The notes: generated from the letters alone by a model not told the origin. Numbered from the stretch's first letter, positions 9,231-18,929 are shown. The stretch is DNA of 64,000 bases from Beijerinckiaceae bacterium (GCA_947452455.1 CANGBX010000005.1:124001-188000); one strand, 5' to 3'. Numbers and translations are program-made.

Positions 9231-10067
9231 TTAGCCGCGACTATCGACGCGCCATTTTTCGAAACGCATTTCAATCATTTTCAACATTTGCGTCATGATC
9301 ATGCCTGACGCCGCAATGATGATGATGCCGACCATCACGCGATCTGTCTGGAAGGTCGCGCCCGCTACCGCCATCATATAGCCGATGCCGGACGTCGCGC
9401 CGTACATTTCACCCACCACAATGCCGATCAGCGCGTGGCCCAAGCCCAAGCGCAGACCCGTGAGCAGAAAAGGCACTGTCGAGGGCAAAGCAACTGTCGT
9501 GAACAATTGGCGATCAGAGGCGCCAAAGGAACGTGCGACTTTGATGAAGTCGCGGTCCACCGTGCGGATGCCCACCATTGTGTTTACAAGGATCGGAAAG
9601 ACGGTCGAGAGAAAGACGATCGCGACTTTCGAGCCAAGATCAATGCCAAACCAAATGACGATGAGCGGCAAAAGCGCAATGCGCGGTGTTGCATAAAGCG
9701 CATTGACGAAAGGTTCCAGCACCGCATTCAAACGGCGATACCAGCCCATCAAAATGCCAAGTGGCACGCCGACGATTGTGGCAAGGCCAAAGCCCAAACC
9801 GAATTCAAGTCCCGATGTGGCGAGGTCCTGCCAGATCGTGCCTTCTTGCACCATGGCTGTGCCAGCTTTGATGATGCGCAATGGAGAAGAGGTGAACAAA
9901 GCATTCACCCATTTTTCCGCTACCGCATATTCCCAAAAGAACAGGAAGCAGATGACCGAGATCGTGCCGATAATGGTCGTTTCATGTTGCGCGTAGAAAG
10001 AGCGACGCGGGGCTTCGTCTTCGCTCTCGGTAAGCGCTGGCAAGTGTGTGTCTGTTGTCGCGCTCAT
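9231..10067 (-). CDS. ABC transporter permease, SsuC/TauC-like
   Basis: The 278-residue inner-membrane protein has about six hydrophobic segments after a charged N-terminus and the BPD_transp_1 coupling loop (VARSFGASDRQLFTTVALPSTVPFLLTGLRLGLGHA), characteristic of nitrate/sulfonate/taurine importers. It would form the pore with the ATPase just upstream; four bases separate the two genes. The SBP gene precedes both, giving an SBP-ATPase-permease operon read on the minus strand. Confidence 0.9.
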   Translation of the reverse strand: MSATTDTHLPALTESEDEAPRRSFYAQHETTIIGTISVICFLFFWEYAVAEKWVNALFTSSPLRIIKAGTAMVQEGTIWQDLATSGLEFGLGFGLATIVGVPLGILMGWYRRLNAVLEPFVNALYATPRIALLPLIVIWFGIDLGSKVAIVFLSTVFPILVNTMVGIRTVDRDFIKVARSFGASDRQLFTTVALPSTVPFLLTGLRLGLGHALIGIVVGEMYGATSGIGYMMAVAGATFQTDRVMVGIIIIAASGMIMTQMLKMIEMRFEKWRVDSRG

Positions 10068-10071
10068 GTTT

Positions 10072-10881
10072 TTAGCTCGCCGTCACAAGGCCGGTGCGGG
10101 CCGATTCTTCTTCAATGAGCCGCCAGATATGCGCCTGCAAATCTCGGAAGCGTGTCTCGTGCTTCAGTGCAAGGCTGCGCTCTTTTGGCAGATCAATGCT
10201 GACAATCTCTTTGATCCGCGCGGGGCGCGCCGAAAAGACTGCTACGCGATTGGATAGAAAGATCGCTTCATCAATCTGATGGGTGATGAACAGCGCCGTC
10301 TTTTTGGCGCGGTTCAAAATCTTGAGCAATTCGACCTGCATGAATTCACGCGTCTGCGCATCAAGGGCCGCGAAGGGCTCGTCCAGCAAGAGCAGTTCCG
10401 GATCAGGCGCCAGAGCGCGTGCAATATTCACGCGCTGGCGCATGCCGCCGGACAGTTCATGCGGGAAATGATCCTCAAAGCCTTTTAAGCCGACGAGCTC
10501 GACGAGCTGGCGGCCGCGCCCATTCATATCGTCTTTCGACATCGAGTTTTGAATCTCGATGCCATAGACGACATTTTGCAAAACCGTTCGCCAGGGAAAG
10601 AGCGAGTCATGCTGAAACACCATGGCGCGGTCGGGTCCGGGCTTGGTGACAGCGTGGCCGTCGATCAGCACATCACCACCATCAATGCGGGTCAGACCAT
10701 CAACGGCGCCCAGAAAGGTAGATTTGCCGCAACCTGACGGTCCGACAATGCACACCAGCTCTCCTTCGGCCACCGAAAGATCAATGCCGTCGAGCACATT
10801 GAGGCGCTTCTTGATGCGTTCATTGTAAAAGCCGATGCGCAGGCCGCGGGCCTGCATTTTCGGCATGGTTGATGTGTTCAT
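10072..10881 (-). CDS. ABC transporter ATP-binding protein, SsuB/TauB-like
   Basis: The 269-residue ATPase has Walker A GPSGCGKS, the signature LSGGMRQR, Walker B LLLLDEPFAALD and a switch histidine in FITHQIDEA. It overlaps the substrate-binding protein gene by four bases (ATGA type), showing translational coupling. Together with the adjacent permease it forms a nitrate/sulfonate/taurine-type importer. The transported compound is not deducible; it may be the substrate of the neighbouring catabolic genes. Confidence 0.92.
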   Translation of the reverse strand: MNTSTMPKMQARGLRIGFYNERIKKRLNVLDGIDLSVAEGELVCIVGPSGCGKSTFLGAVDGLTRIDGGDVLIDGHAVTKPGPDRAMVFQHDSLFPWRTVLQNVVYGIEIQNSMSKDDMNGRGRQLVELVGLKGFEDHFPHELSGGMRQRVNIARALAPDPELLLLDEPFAALDAQTREFMQVELLKILNRAKKTALFITHQIDEAIFLSNRVAVFSARPARIKEIVSIDLPKERSLALKHETRFRDLQAHIWRLIEEESARTGLVTAS

Positions 10882-11873
10882 TTCTTCAGCTTCTCGAAAA
10901 AGCCTTCAGCCTTGAGCTGCTGCAAAGCGCGCATATCGGTGAGCTGTTCTGGCTTGAAATTGCCAGCCGCAGGCGTCTTGGGCTTCAATTCATCCAGAAC
11001 GATCTGAATGCCGGCCAATGAGGCTTCCGGAATATCGGGGAAAATATCCTTGGTGTAGCGGTCGTAGGTCTTGTCCATAATATTGTCGACCTTGAGCTTC
11101 AAGAAATCAGCCGTTTCTTTCTCGGCTTCAAGCTTGTTGGTCTTGAATGTATGGATGCCTTCCGACACGGCCATGAAGAAACGCTTCACGAGCTCAGGGT
11201 TCTTGTCGATATAGGCGCGGCGCGACACATAGGCTGTATTCGGGTAATCACCCGCCACCGGCGTCACGTCGATCATCACACGATAGCCTTGTTCTTCAAG
11301 CTCTGCGGTGCGCGGATATTGTTCGAGCGAAGCATCAATCTGGCCTGACAGCATGGCGGCTGTGCGCGTGCCTTCACCACCCAGCTGCAAGATTGCGACA
11401 TCCGAGCGCTTCAGGCCCAGTTTCTCGACCGCGAAAGTGGCTGCCGTATCGGTCGAGGAGCCATAGCGGCTGATCGCGATTTTCTTGCCCTTCAGATCGG
11501 TAGCATTTTTAATGTCCGCTTTCACAACGAGCTGGAAGGGCAGTTTGTTGGAAATACCGCCGATGAACACAATATCGGCACCATTCACCGCAGCTGCCGT
11601 GGCGGACGTGTAACCATTCTGGCCGATATCGACCGAGCCGCCGACAACAGCTTGCGTGAGTGTCGGGCCACCGTCCACATAGACGAGTGTCAGATCGATG
11701 CCGTATTTTTTGAAGATGCCTTTCTTCAGTGCGTAATTGATCGGCGCTGTTGTCATGGAATAGCCGTCATAGCCCACGCGCAGGGGGGTGAGTTTTTCTT
11801 GTGCGACCGCTGGCGCGGCGCAAACCATGCTCAAAATGCCAAGGGCAAATATCTGGCGACGAGACATATTCAT
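10878..11873 (-). CDS. ABC transporter substrate-binding protein, SsuA/NMT1-like
   Basis: The 331-residue product starts MNMSRRQIFALGILSMVCAAPAVAQ, a cleavable signal peptide with two arginines, and continues with RVGYDGYSMTTAPINYALKKGIFKKYGIDL, the NMT1/SsuA-like fold entry. The start at 11873 is behind GGGGAGGAAATGAA; a longer frame to 11921 has no site. It is the first gene of the importer operon, with the ATPase overlapping its end. A strong hairpin at 11936-11966 separates it from hyuB upstream. Confidence 0.9.
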   Translation of the reverse strand: MNMSRRQIFALGILSMVCAAPAVAQEKLTPLRVGYDGYSMTTAPINYALKKGIFKKYGIDLTLVYVDGGPTLTQAVVGGSVDIGQNGYTSATAAAVNGADIVFIGGISNKLPFQLVVKADIKNATDLKGKKIAISRYGSSTDTAATFAVEKLGLKRSDVAILQLGGEGTRTAAMLSGQIDASLEQYPRTAELEEQGYRVMIDVTPVAGDYPNTAYVSRRAYIDKNPELVKRFFMAVSEGIHTFKTNKLEAEKETADFLKLKVDNIMDKTYDRYTKDIFPDIPEASLAGIQIVLDELKPKTPAAGNFKPEQLTDMRALQQLKAEGFFEKLKK

Positions 11874-11935
11874 TTCATTTCCTCCCCGTGCTGGCGCTCT
11901 GCGTCCAAGCTTCGGTTTCATGGGTGATATTGCAA

Positions 11936-11966
11936 CGGGCGGGCCTTTTTTGCCCGCCCTTTTTTA
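11936..11966. terminator. Strong hairpin between hyuB and the ABC operon
   Basis: GGGCGGGC (11937-11944) pairs perfectly with GCCCGCCC (11952-11959). The T-run follows on the plus strand; on the minus strand, along which the genes run, no T tract follows, so it may act as a processing or partial termination site between hyuB and the importer. Confidence 0.55.
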
Positions 11967-11983
11967 AGCATTCACGCGATCAT

Positions 11984-13726
11984 TCAATGCCCAGCGCGGG
12001 TTTTGGCGGTCGCTGCCGCATCCACGACGAATGTGTCGCCTTGGCGAGCGGCCACAACGCCATAATCGCGCAAGGCGCCCTCCGGTGTCACATAGCCTTC
12101 ATTGAGATCACGTGCGACCAGCTCGGGGTCGCGGGCAAAGCCCTTGCCATAGCCACCACCACCGGGTGTCAGAAGCCTGAATTGATCGCCACCTTTCAGC
12201 GGATAATCCGCATAACGCGTCGGCAATTGCTTGGCCGCGTCGCTATCAGGATTGACAATAATGTCGCCGGTGCGGCCCTTGCCGCCGTGCGCTGCCCCTT
12301 CGGGCGCAATCACATGTTTGGTCGAGCGGATCGAGAAGCGCGCATCTTCCAAATTGAGATATTCGCGACGAATGCCAAGGCCTCCGCGATATTGTCCTGC
12401 ACCGCCCGAATCCGGGATCAGTTCAAAGCGCAAGACGCGGGTCGGGAATTCGCTTTCGATAATTTCAATCGGCGCAATTTTCGCATTCGACTGATTGACC
12501 GATGTGCCGCTCTGGCCGTCTTTCTTGGCGCGCGCACCGCCGCCTCCGCCCAGAATTTCATATTGCACATAGCCCTTGCCCGTATAGGTCGAGCGCCCAC
12601 CCAGAATGATCGAGCGCGAACCGCAACCATCGGCGCGCGCCATATCGGGAACAATATCGGTGAGCGCGCCATAGAGCGCCTCGACCAATGCATGCACGGT
12701 CGGATTATACGTGTTCACAGGGGCCGGAAAACGCGGATTGAGCACAGAGCCCTCACGCGCATTGATGTCAAAGGCGCGCAACACACCGCTGTTGATGAAC
12801 GTGTTGGGATCAATCAGCGAGACGAGCACATAGCCAATGGCCGCGCGCACAGTCGGCGGGCGGATATTGGCAGGGCCTTTGGTCTGGTCAGCGGAGCCCG
12901 AAAAATCAAAGCGGATCTGGTCGCCTTTCTTTTCCACGACCACATGAATGCGCACAGGCTTGCCCGCATCGACACCATCATCATCGACAAAGCGTTCAGC
13001 CTCGTAGCGGCCATCTTTCCACTCAGCGATCGCAGCACGCATGCGCTGTTCGGCCAATTCAATGAGGCGGGCGAAACAAGCCACCGCATTGTCGCGACCA
13101 AATTTGCCGATCAACTCGCCCAAGCGCTGTTCGCCCAAGCGTGACGAGCCGAGCTGGCCGCGAATATCACCGAGCACCAATTCCGGCGTGCGGCTATTGG
13201 CAGCCACAATGCGCAAGATTTCTTTGTTCTCGACGAATTTGTGCTGATAGCGCACGGCTGGCAGATGCAGCCCTTCGTTGAAGGTTTCTTTGGCTTGGCC
13301 AGAGCAGGAGCCGGGCACCGGCCCGCCAATGTCGCTTTTATGCGCAATGGAACCGGTAAAGCCGACCAGCTCGCCTTTGAAAAAGACGGGCGTGATCACT
13401 GCCATATCGGGCGCATGCGGGCTGCCGCCATCATAGGGATGATTGATGAGAAAGGCATCGCCTTCCGCAATATCATCATAAGAGCGGATCACCGCGCCAC
13501 AGCAGGCGGGGAATGCGCCAATGTGCAAAGGCAGTACGACATGCTGGGCAATCACATCGCCTTGCGGATTCATGATGGCGCAAGAGGCATCTTGCGATTC
13601 ACGGATGATGGTCGAGAAGCCCGTGCGGAAGAGCGAATTCTGCATCTCCTGCACAATGCCGTCCAAGCTGGCGCGGATGATTTCGAGTTCGACCGCATCA
13701 ACGGTCTTTTTAGCGGCGGAAGCCAT
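11984..13726 (-). CDS. hyuB: Hydantoinase B/oxoprolinase family protein
   Basis: The 580-residue protein matches the HyuB family over its length, beginning with the segment ELEIIRASLDGIVQEMQNSLFRTGFSTIIRES and the HPYDGGSPHAPD motif. HyuB pairs with HyuA in ATP-dependent hydrolysis of hydantoins or 5-oxoproline and in acetone/acetophenone carboxylases. Its start codon overlaps the hyuA stop by one base (TAATG), so the two are translationally coupled. The pair lies beside allantoinase and glycerate kinase genes on the opposite strand, which supports cyclic-ureide or lactam hydrolysis, but the substrate is not proven. Confidence 0.9.
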   Translation of the reverse strand: MASAAKKTVDAVELEIIRASLDGIVQEMQNSLFRTGFSTIIRESQDASCAIMNPQGDVIAQHVVLPLHIGAFPACCGAVIRSYDDIAEGDAFLINHPYDGGSPHAPDMAVITPVFFKGELVGFTGSIAHKSDIGGPVPGSCSGQAKETFNEGLHLPAVRYQHKFVENKEILRIVAANSRTPELVLGDIRGQLGSSRLGEQRLGELIGKFGRDNAVACFARLIELAEQRMRAAIAEWKDGRYEAERFVDDDGVDAGKPVRIHVVVEKKGDQIRFDFSGSADQTKGPANIRPPTVRAAIGYVLVSLIDPNTFINSGVLRAFDINAREGSVLNPRFPAPVNTYNPTVHALVEALYGALTDIVPDMARADGCGSRSIILGGRSTYTGKGYVQYEILGGGGGARAKKDGQSGTSVNQSNAKIAPIEIIESEFPTRVLRFELIPDSGGAGQYRGGLGIRREYLNLEDARFSIRSTKHVIAPEGAAHGGKGRTGDIIVNPDSDAAKQLPTRYADYPLKGGDQFRLLTPGGGGYGKGFARDPELVARDLNEGYVTPEGALRDYGVVAARQGDTFVVDAAATAKTRAGH

Positions 13727-15786
13727 TATGCGCCTCCCATGGTGATGATCATGTTTTTATGATTGTCGACGAGCACGCTCTGGCCGGGGAAAACCACGGT
13801 CGTGCAATCGAGCTGGTCGATGACGCAGGGGCCGGTGAAAGTGGCGCCAATATCAAGCTTTTCACGCTGGTAGACAGGGCAGGAGAGTGTCTTGCCATCA
13901 AAGCGCATATCGCGATGTTCGCGGATCGCATCCGGCGTCTTCAAACCCTGCGGCTTGAATTCGGGGAGTTTGACAGGCGGCACGCGGCCAATGCCGCGCA
14001 GGCGATAAGAGACGATCTCCACCGGCTCATGCGGGGCCGTGTGGCCGAATTGGCTGCGGTGCAATTCGTCAAATTGCTTGCGCAAAGTCGCGAGCGCACC
14101 AGCGGTCAATTTGTCTGGCAGAGGCACCGAGATTTCATAGCCCTGACCGGCATAGCGCATATCAAGTGAACGCTCGATTTCAATGGCGCTTTCGGCAAAG
14201 CCTTCGGCTTTGAGTTCCTCGCGCGCATGGGCGACGAGATCGGCAAATTGCGCATCGACAAAAGCTTCATCGACACTCGCCACTTTCGTCATGCGCGAGC
14301 GCACATAATCATGCTTCACATCCGACATCACGAGGCCCATGGCCGAATAGACGCCGGGGAAGAGCGGCACAATCACGCCTGCCATATTGAGATCAGCGGC
14401 AATGCGGCCCGAATGCAGCGGGCCTGCGCCACCAAAAGCAAGCAGATGGAAGTCGCGCAAATCATGGCCGCGCATGGTGGAAATGGCTTTCACCGCTTCC
14501 TGCATCTTCACATTGATGATGCGCACAATGCCTTCAGCCGCATCCTGCACATCCATTCCGAGCGGCTTGGCGACTGACTCGACAGCCGCCCATGCTGCCT
14601 TGCGGTCAAGCTTCATCTTGCCGCCGAGGAAATTATCTTCGCCCAGATAGCCGAGTACCAGATTGCAATCGGTGATGGTGGGCTGCGTGCCGCCGCGTCC
14701 ATAGCAAGCGGGGCCCGGCACTGCGCCCGCACTTTGCGGGCCGACTTCCAGCGCGCCGAAACGATCGACGCGCGCCAATGTACCACCACCTGCCGACACG
14801 GTGTTGATGTCGATCATCGGCAGAGCAATGTCGCGCCCGTCAATCTTGCCGCGATGGGAGACAGAGGGTTCGCCATCCTTGATCAGCGCGACGTCGCAAG
14901 AGGTGCCGCCCATGTCGAAGGTGATGAGATTTTGCAGGCCCGTTGTGCGGCAGGCTTGAACGGATGCCGTAATGCCGCCAGCAGGGCCGGACAGCACAGT
15001 CGCTACGGCTTTCTTGGCGGTTGCGGCAAAGGTCGACATGCCGCCATTCGACTGCATGATATATTTTTGACGCGTCTTGACGCCGGCCCCCGTCAAGCGC
15101 CCTTCGAGATTGGCGATATAGCGCGCCAGAATGGGCTGCAGATAGGCGTTAATCACCGTCGTCGAGAGGCGGTAATATTCGCGGATCTGCGGCACAACTT
15201 CGCTCGACAGCGAGACTTCGACGCCCGGCATTTCTTCCAGCACAATCTCGCGCACGCGCTGTTCATGCTTGGGGTGCAAGAAGGAGAAGAGCAGCGAGAC
15301 AGCGACAGATGTCACCTCCGCGCGCTTGAGCGGCTGCAAAGCTGCGCGCAGAGCTTTCTCGTCGAGCTCTTCCAGCACCTTGCCTTCAAAGGACACGCGC
15401 TCGGGCACTTCGGCTGTGAGTGAGGCGGGAACCAGCAGGCTCGGGCGGTCATAGAGAATATCGAAAATCACACCCCCGTGCGGGCGTGATTGCTCCTGCA
15501 CTTCATAGATGCCACGAAAGCCTTTGGTGACGAGCAGGCCGGTCTTGACGCCTTTGCCTTCGAGCAGCGCATTAGTGCCCACTGTCGTGCCATGGCAGAA
15601 ATAGGTGATGTCATCGGGCATGACGCCCTTGTCGATGAGAAGCTGCACACCGGCCAGAATGGCGCGCGATGGATCATCCGGCGTCGAGGGGATTTTCGCG
15701 ATCGAGACTTCATCCGTCTCTTCGTTCACATAAACGAAATCGGAAAACGTGCCCCCTGTGTCCACGGTGACGCGATACTGGCCCAT
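13726..15786 (-). CDS. hyuA: Hydantoinase A/oxoprolinase family protein
   Basis: The 686-residue protein starts with MGQYRVTVDTGGTFSDFVYV, the ASKHA-type phosphate-binding motif of HyuA, and carries the second motif FDMGGTSCDVALI near residue 290 and the FGGAGPLHS segment near 455. It activates the amide or ketone substrate with ATP for the HyuB partner. Full family length. It is divergent from the allantoinase gene, with a 227-base gap that must hold both promoters. Which ring compound is cleaved is unknown. Confidence 0.9.
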   Translation of the reverse strand: MGQYRVTVDTGGTFSDFVYVNEETDEVSIAKIPSTPDDPSRAILAGVQLLIDKGVMPDDITYFCHGTTVGTNALLEGKGVKTGLLVTKGFRGIYEVQEQSRPHGGVIFDILYDRPSLLVPASLTAEVPERVSFEGKVLEELDEKALRAALQPLKRAEVTSVAVSLLFSFLHPKHEQRVREIVLEEMPGVEVSLSSEVVPQIREYYRLSTTVINAYLQPILARYIANLEGRLTGAGVKTRQKYIMQSNGGMSTFAATAKKAVATVLSGPAGGITASVQACRTTGLQNLITFDMGGTSCDVALIKDGEPSVSHRGKIDGRDIALPMIDINTVSAGGGTLARVDRFGALEVGPQSAGAVPGPACYGRGGTQPTITDCNLVLGYLGEDNFLGGKMKLDRKAAWAAVESVAKPLGMDVQDAAEGIVRIINVKMQEAVKAISTMRGHDLRDFHLLAFGGAGPLHSGRIAADLNMAGVIVPLFPGVYSAMGLVMSDVKHDYVRSRMTKVASVDEAFVDAQFADLVAHAREELKAEGFAESAIEIERSLDMRYAGQGYEISVPLPDKLTAGALATLRKQFDELHRSQFGHTAPHEPVEIVSYRLRGIGRVPPVKLPEFKPQGLKTPDAIREHRDMRFDGKTLSCPVYQREKLDIGATFTGPCVIDQLDCTTVVFPGQSVLVDNHKNMIITMGGA

Positions 15787-16013
15787 ACGGCTTCTCCTTG
15801 GCCCTTTGTGAGGCAGCCCTCCCGCTTATGGCGCGGGCGCGAGCTTCCTGAGGCGGTCCTCTGTGGACGTTTTGGAATGAAACGACCTTTTGGGCAAGTT
15901 TTGGCGCTTGGGAGGGTGTGGATATGGGCGGGCCTTCCTCTGCCAAAGGGGCATGGCCGAGCGGCCCTTGTCAGGCTATTTTGGCGCCCACCCGAAAAAG
16001 GATGTTGGAACCC

Positions 16014-16925
16014 ATGACCGCCTATCCCCGCGACATGAAAGGCTACGGCCGCAATCCCCCTGACCCGAAATGGCCGGGCGGGGCCAAGGTCTGCGTCCAA
16101 TTCGTCGTCAATTATGAAGAGGGTGGCGAAAACAACATCCTGCACGGCGATGCCGCATCGGAGGCTTTCCTGTCCGAGATTGTCGGCGCCGCGCAATGGC
16201 CGGGCCAGCGTCACTGGAATATGGAATCCATTTATGAATATGGCGCGCGCGCGGGTTTCTGGCGTCTGTGGCGCCTGTTCACGGCGCGCAACATTCCAGC
16301 CACCGTTTACGGCGTGGCCCATGCTTTGATGCGTTCGCCCGATCAAGTGCAAGCGATGAAAGAAGCAGGGTGGGAAATCGCCAGCCACGGTTTGAAGTGG
16401 ATCGAATATAAAGACTTCCCCAAAGAAGAAGAACGCGCGCATTTGCTGGAAGCGATCCGCATCCATACGCAAGTCACGGGCGAGCGTCCTCTGGGTTGGT
16501 ATACGGGGCGCGCCTCCATGCACTCAGCCGAGCTGGTCATGGAAGAGGGCGGCTTTCTCTATTCGTCGGACGCTTATGCCGATGATCTGCCCTATTGGGT
16601 GAAGGGCCCCAAAGGCCCCCATCTCATCATCCCCTATACGCTGGATGCGAATGATATGCGCTTTGCCACACCGCAAGGTTTTAATGCAGGCGATCAATTC
16701 TATTCCTATCTGAAAGATTCCTTCGACGTTCTGCTAGAAGAAGGCCGCGCCGGCTTTCCCAAAATGATGTCGGTGGGTTTGCATTGCCGTCTTGTGGGAC
16801 GGCCCGGTCGTGCCGCCGCACTCGCGCGCTTCATGGATTATGTGCAGAGTTTTGGTGGCCAGGCCTGGTGCGCAACGCGGCTTGATATTGCGCGCCATTG
16901 GCACAAGCACCATCCGGCAGGCTGA
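16014..16925 (+). CDS. puuE: Allantoinase PuuE-type (polysaccharide deacetylase family)
   Basis: The 303-residue protein contains YPRDMKGYGRNPPDPKWPGG and VVNYEEGGENNILHGD near the start, which are hallmarks of the cofactor-independent allantoinase PuuE. The NodB-type polysaccharide deacetylase fold follows, with EIASHGLKWIEY. PuuE opens the hydantoin ring of allantoin to allantoate in purine breakdown. I chose ATG 16014; an in-frame ATG at 16002 is possible but poorly spaced from a site. The glycerate kinase gene begins two bases after the stop, which fits the ureide to glyoxylate to glycerate route. No allantoicase or ureidoglycolate genes are in the window. Confidence 0.85.
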   Translation: MTAYPRDMKGYGRNPPDPKWPGGAKVCVQFVVNYEEGGENNILHGDAASEAFLSEIVGAAQWPGQRHWNMESIYEYGARAGFWRLWRLFTARNIPATVYGVAHALMRSPDQVQAMKEAGWEIASHGLKWIEYKDFPKEEERAHLLEAIRIHTQVTGERPLGWYTGRASMHSAELVMEEGGFLYSSDAYADDLPYWVKGPKGPHLIIPYTLDANDMRFATPQGFNAGDQFYSYLKDSFDVLLEEGRAGFPKMMSVGLHCRLVGRPGRAAALARFMDYVQSFGGQAWCATRLDIARHWHKHHPAG

Positions 16926-16927
16926 AG

Positions 16928-18145
16928 ATGATGGATCGGGAGCAGCTTCTGCGCGATATGTTTGCAGCTGCCATTGCAGCGGCTGATCCCGCACTTTGCG
17001 TGCCCAAACATCTGCCAGATCCTCCCAAAGGCCGCACGATTGTGCTGGGCGCAGGCAAAGCCGCTGCGAGCATGGCCAAAGCGGTGGAAGCTTGTTGGAA
17101 AAGCCCGCTCGAAGGGTTGGTCGTTACGCGCTATGGCCATGCTGTATCCTGCCAGCAGATTGAAGTGGTGGAAGCGTCTCACCCCGTGCCCGATCAAGCA
17201 GGGCGCGATGCGGCTGAACGCATGTTGCGCCTCGCGCAATCAGCAGGTGCGGATGATCTCGTGCTCTGTCTGATTTCGGGCGGTGGTTCGGCTCTGCTCA
17301 CTCTGCCTGCAGAGGGCGTGACGTTTGAAGAGAAACAAGAGATCAATCGCGCTTTGTTGGCCAGCGGTGCCGGCATTGCCGAGATGAATTGCGTGCGCCG
17401 CCATCTCTCGCGCATCAAGGGAGGGCAATTGGCAGCGGCCTGTCATCCCGCGCGCGTTGTGTCGCTTCTTATTTCCGATGTGCCGGGCGATGATCTGGCC
17501 AGCATTGCGTCCGGTCCGACGGTGCCCGATCCCACCACGCGCGAAGAAGCACAAGCCATTTGCGCGCGTCTTGGCATTCAAGCGCCAACTTTTGTCGAAA
17601 CACCCAAGCCCGGCGATCCCGTCTTTGCGCGGGTTGAAAATCATCTCATCGCTTCGGGTCTTGCTTCGCTGAATGCGGCTGCCGATGTCGCGCGCCATGC
17701 TGGTTACGAGCCGCTTGTGCTGGGTGATTATATTGAAGGCGAAGCGCGCGAGATCGGCCTCGTCATGGCAGGCATCGCGCGTCACATGATCCGCGCGGGA
17801 AAGCGTTGCGCGATCATCTCGGGTGGCGAAGCGCGCGTCACAGGTGCCAAGAGCGGGCGGGGCGGTCGCAACAGCGAGTTTCTCTTGTCGCTCGCTCTGG
17901 CTCTGGAAGGCACAGACATCTGCGCTCTCGCGGGCGATACAGACGGCATCGATGGCTCTGAAAACAATGCAGGCGCGCTGCTTTTGCCTGAGACTTTATC
18001 GCGCCTGCGTACAAAGGGTCTCGATCCCCGTGCTTTGCTTGATGCGCATCGCAGCTATGATGCGTTTGAGGCAAGCGGCGGGCTGATTGTGACTGGCCCC
18101 ACACTGACCAATGTGAATGACGTGCGGATCGTGCTGGTGGGTTAG
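16928..18145 (+). CDS. Glycerate 2-kinase, MOFRL family (TtuD/GckA)
   Basis: The 405-residue protein has the DUF4147 N-terminal domain (RTIVLGAGKAAASMAKA and LISGGGSALLTLPA) and the C-terminal MOFRL domain (ISGGEARVTGAKSGRGGRNSEFLL, AGDTDGIDGSENNAGA). These enzymes phosphorylate D-glycerate at C2; older annotations call them hydroxypyruvate reductase. It starts two bases after the puuE stop. Glyoxylate from allantoin breakdown passes through tartronate semialdehyde and glycerate, so pairing with puuE makes pathway sense. A beta-hydroxyacid dehydrogenase that could supply glycerate lies at 54.3 kb. Confidence 0.88.
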   Translation: MMDREQLLRDMFAAAIAAADPALCVPKHLPDPPKGRTIVLGAGKAAASMAKAVEACWKSPLEGLVVTRYGHAVSCQQIEVVEASHPVPDQAGRDAAERMLRLAQSAGADDLVLCLISGGGSALLTLPAEGVTFEEKQEINRALLASGAGIAEMNCVRRHLSRIKGGQLAAACHPARVVSLLISDVPGDDLASIASGPTVPDPTTREEAQAICARLGIQAPTFVETPKPGDPVFARVENHLIASGLASLNAAADVARHAGYEPLVLGDYIEGEAREIGLVMAGIARHMIRAGKRCAIISGGEARVTGAKSGRGGRNSEFLLSLALALEGTDICALAGDTDGIDGSENNAGALLLPETLSRLRTKGLDPRALLDAHRSYDAFEASGGLIVTGPTLTNVNDVRIVLVG

Positions 18146-18149
18146 TCAG

Positions 18150-18183
18150 CCGTCATTGCTTCGCCTTCGGCTCGCAATGACGG
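18150..18183. repeat. Short copy of family A repeat
   Basis: A 34-bp deleted form that keeps only the outer arms (CGTCATTGC and GCAATGACGG) with CTTCGCCTTCGGC between, directly after the glycerate kinase stop. It could act as its terminator-like hairpin. Confidence 0.7.
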
Positions 18184-18201
18184 TCCTGAAAGGTTGCGCG
18201 C

Positions 18202-18255
18202 TGCATCAAATCCCCCTCCCCCTTGAGGGGAGGGGCTAGGGGTGGGGGTCTGCGA
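18202..18255. repeat. Family B GC-rich palindromic repeat
   Basis: TGCATCAAATCCCCCTCCCC begins a palindrome (CCCCTCCCCC TTGA GGGGAGGGG) ending GGGGGTCTGCG. Nearly the same sequence recurs at 41407-41460 and, inverted, at 41324-41370. Confidence 0.85.
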
Positions 18256-18341
18256 GTCTTGGACGTTAGGCAAATAACCTCACCAAGCTCGCCATAAGCT
18301 CGGCCGCTCTTTAAACTGCGCCATAACAAGAAAGACGAATC

Positions 18342-18929
18342 ATGGCCGATCCCGCACAAGAAGAGCTCGCGCCGCCGCCCTCGCTGTTCAAGCTGGGCGG
18401 CGTGCTGTTTTGGATCGGCGTGTTTTCGTTCGGCGGCGGACTGTCGGGCTGGATTCATCGGCAAGTCGTGCATCGTTATCGCTGGATGACGAATGATGAT
18501 TTCCTCTCGGGCATCGCGCTTGCGCAAATCGTGCCGGGCGCCAATGTCACCAATCTCTGCGTCTATGTCGGCTATCGCATTCGCGGCGCATGGGGTGCGA
18601 CCATGTCGCTCTTCGCGCTCATGTCCGGCCCGACCATTCTCTGCGTCTTTGTCGCCATCCTCTATCACTATGTGCAGGATTACCCTGTGCTGCATGCTTG
18701 CGTCGATGGTGTGGCAGCTGCCGCCGTTGGCCTCAACATTCGACTGGGCATTGTCGGCACGCAGCGCATCCAGCGCATGCGCCGCATGGCCCCGATGATC
18801 GCCATGGTCGCCACCTTTGTGTCGGTTGGTGTGATGGAATGGCCGCTGGTGCCTGTTGTGCTGATCCTCGCGCCCTTGAGTGTGGCGGCTGTCTGGCCGC
18901 GCAAGGGAGGAGGGGCCGCTCATGCGTGA
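18342..18929 (+). CDS. Chromate transporter family protein, N-terminal-type half
   Basis: The 195-residue membrane protein has the CHR motif FSFGGGLSGWIHRQVV after the first helix and the LAQIVPGANVTNL segment, as in ChrA. Full-length ChrA has two such homologous halves; here each half is a separate gene, as in short-chain CHR pairs. The downstream half overlaps by eight bases. Long-chain members efflux chromate; the substrate of short pairs is often unproven. A second such pair lies at 43.7-44.8 kb. Confidence 0.85.
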   Translation: MADPAQEELAPPPSLFKLGGVLFWIGVFSFGGGLSGWIHRQVVHRYRWMTNDDFLSGIALAQIVPGANVTNLCVYVGYRIRGAWGATMSLFALMSGPTILCVFVAILYHYVQDYPVLHACVDGVAAAAVGLNIRLGIVGTQRIQRMRRMAPMIAMVATFVSVGVMEWPLVPVVLILAPLSVAAVWPRKGGGAAHA

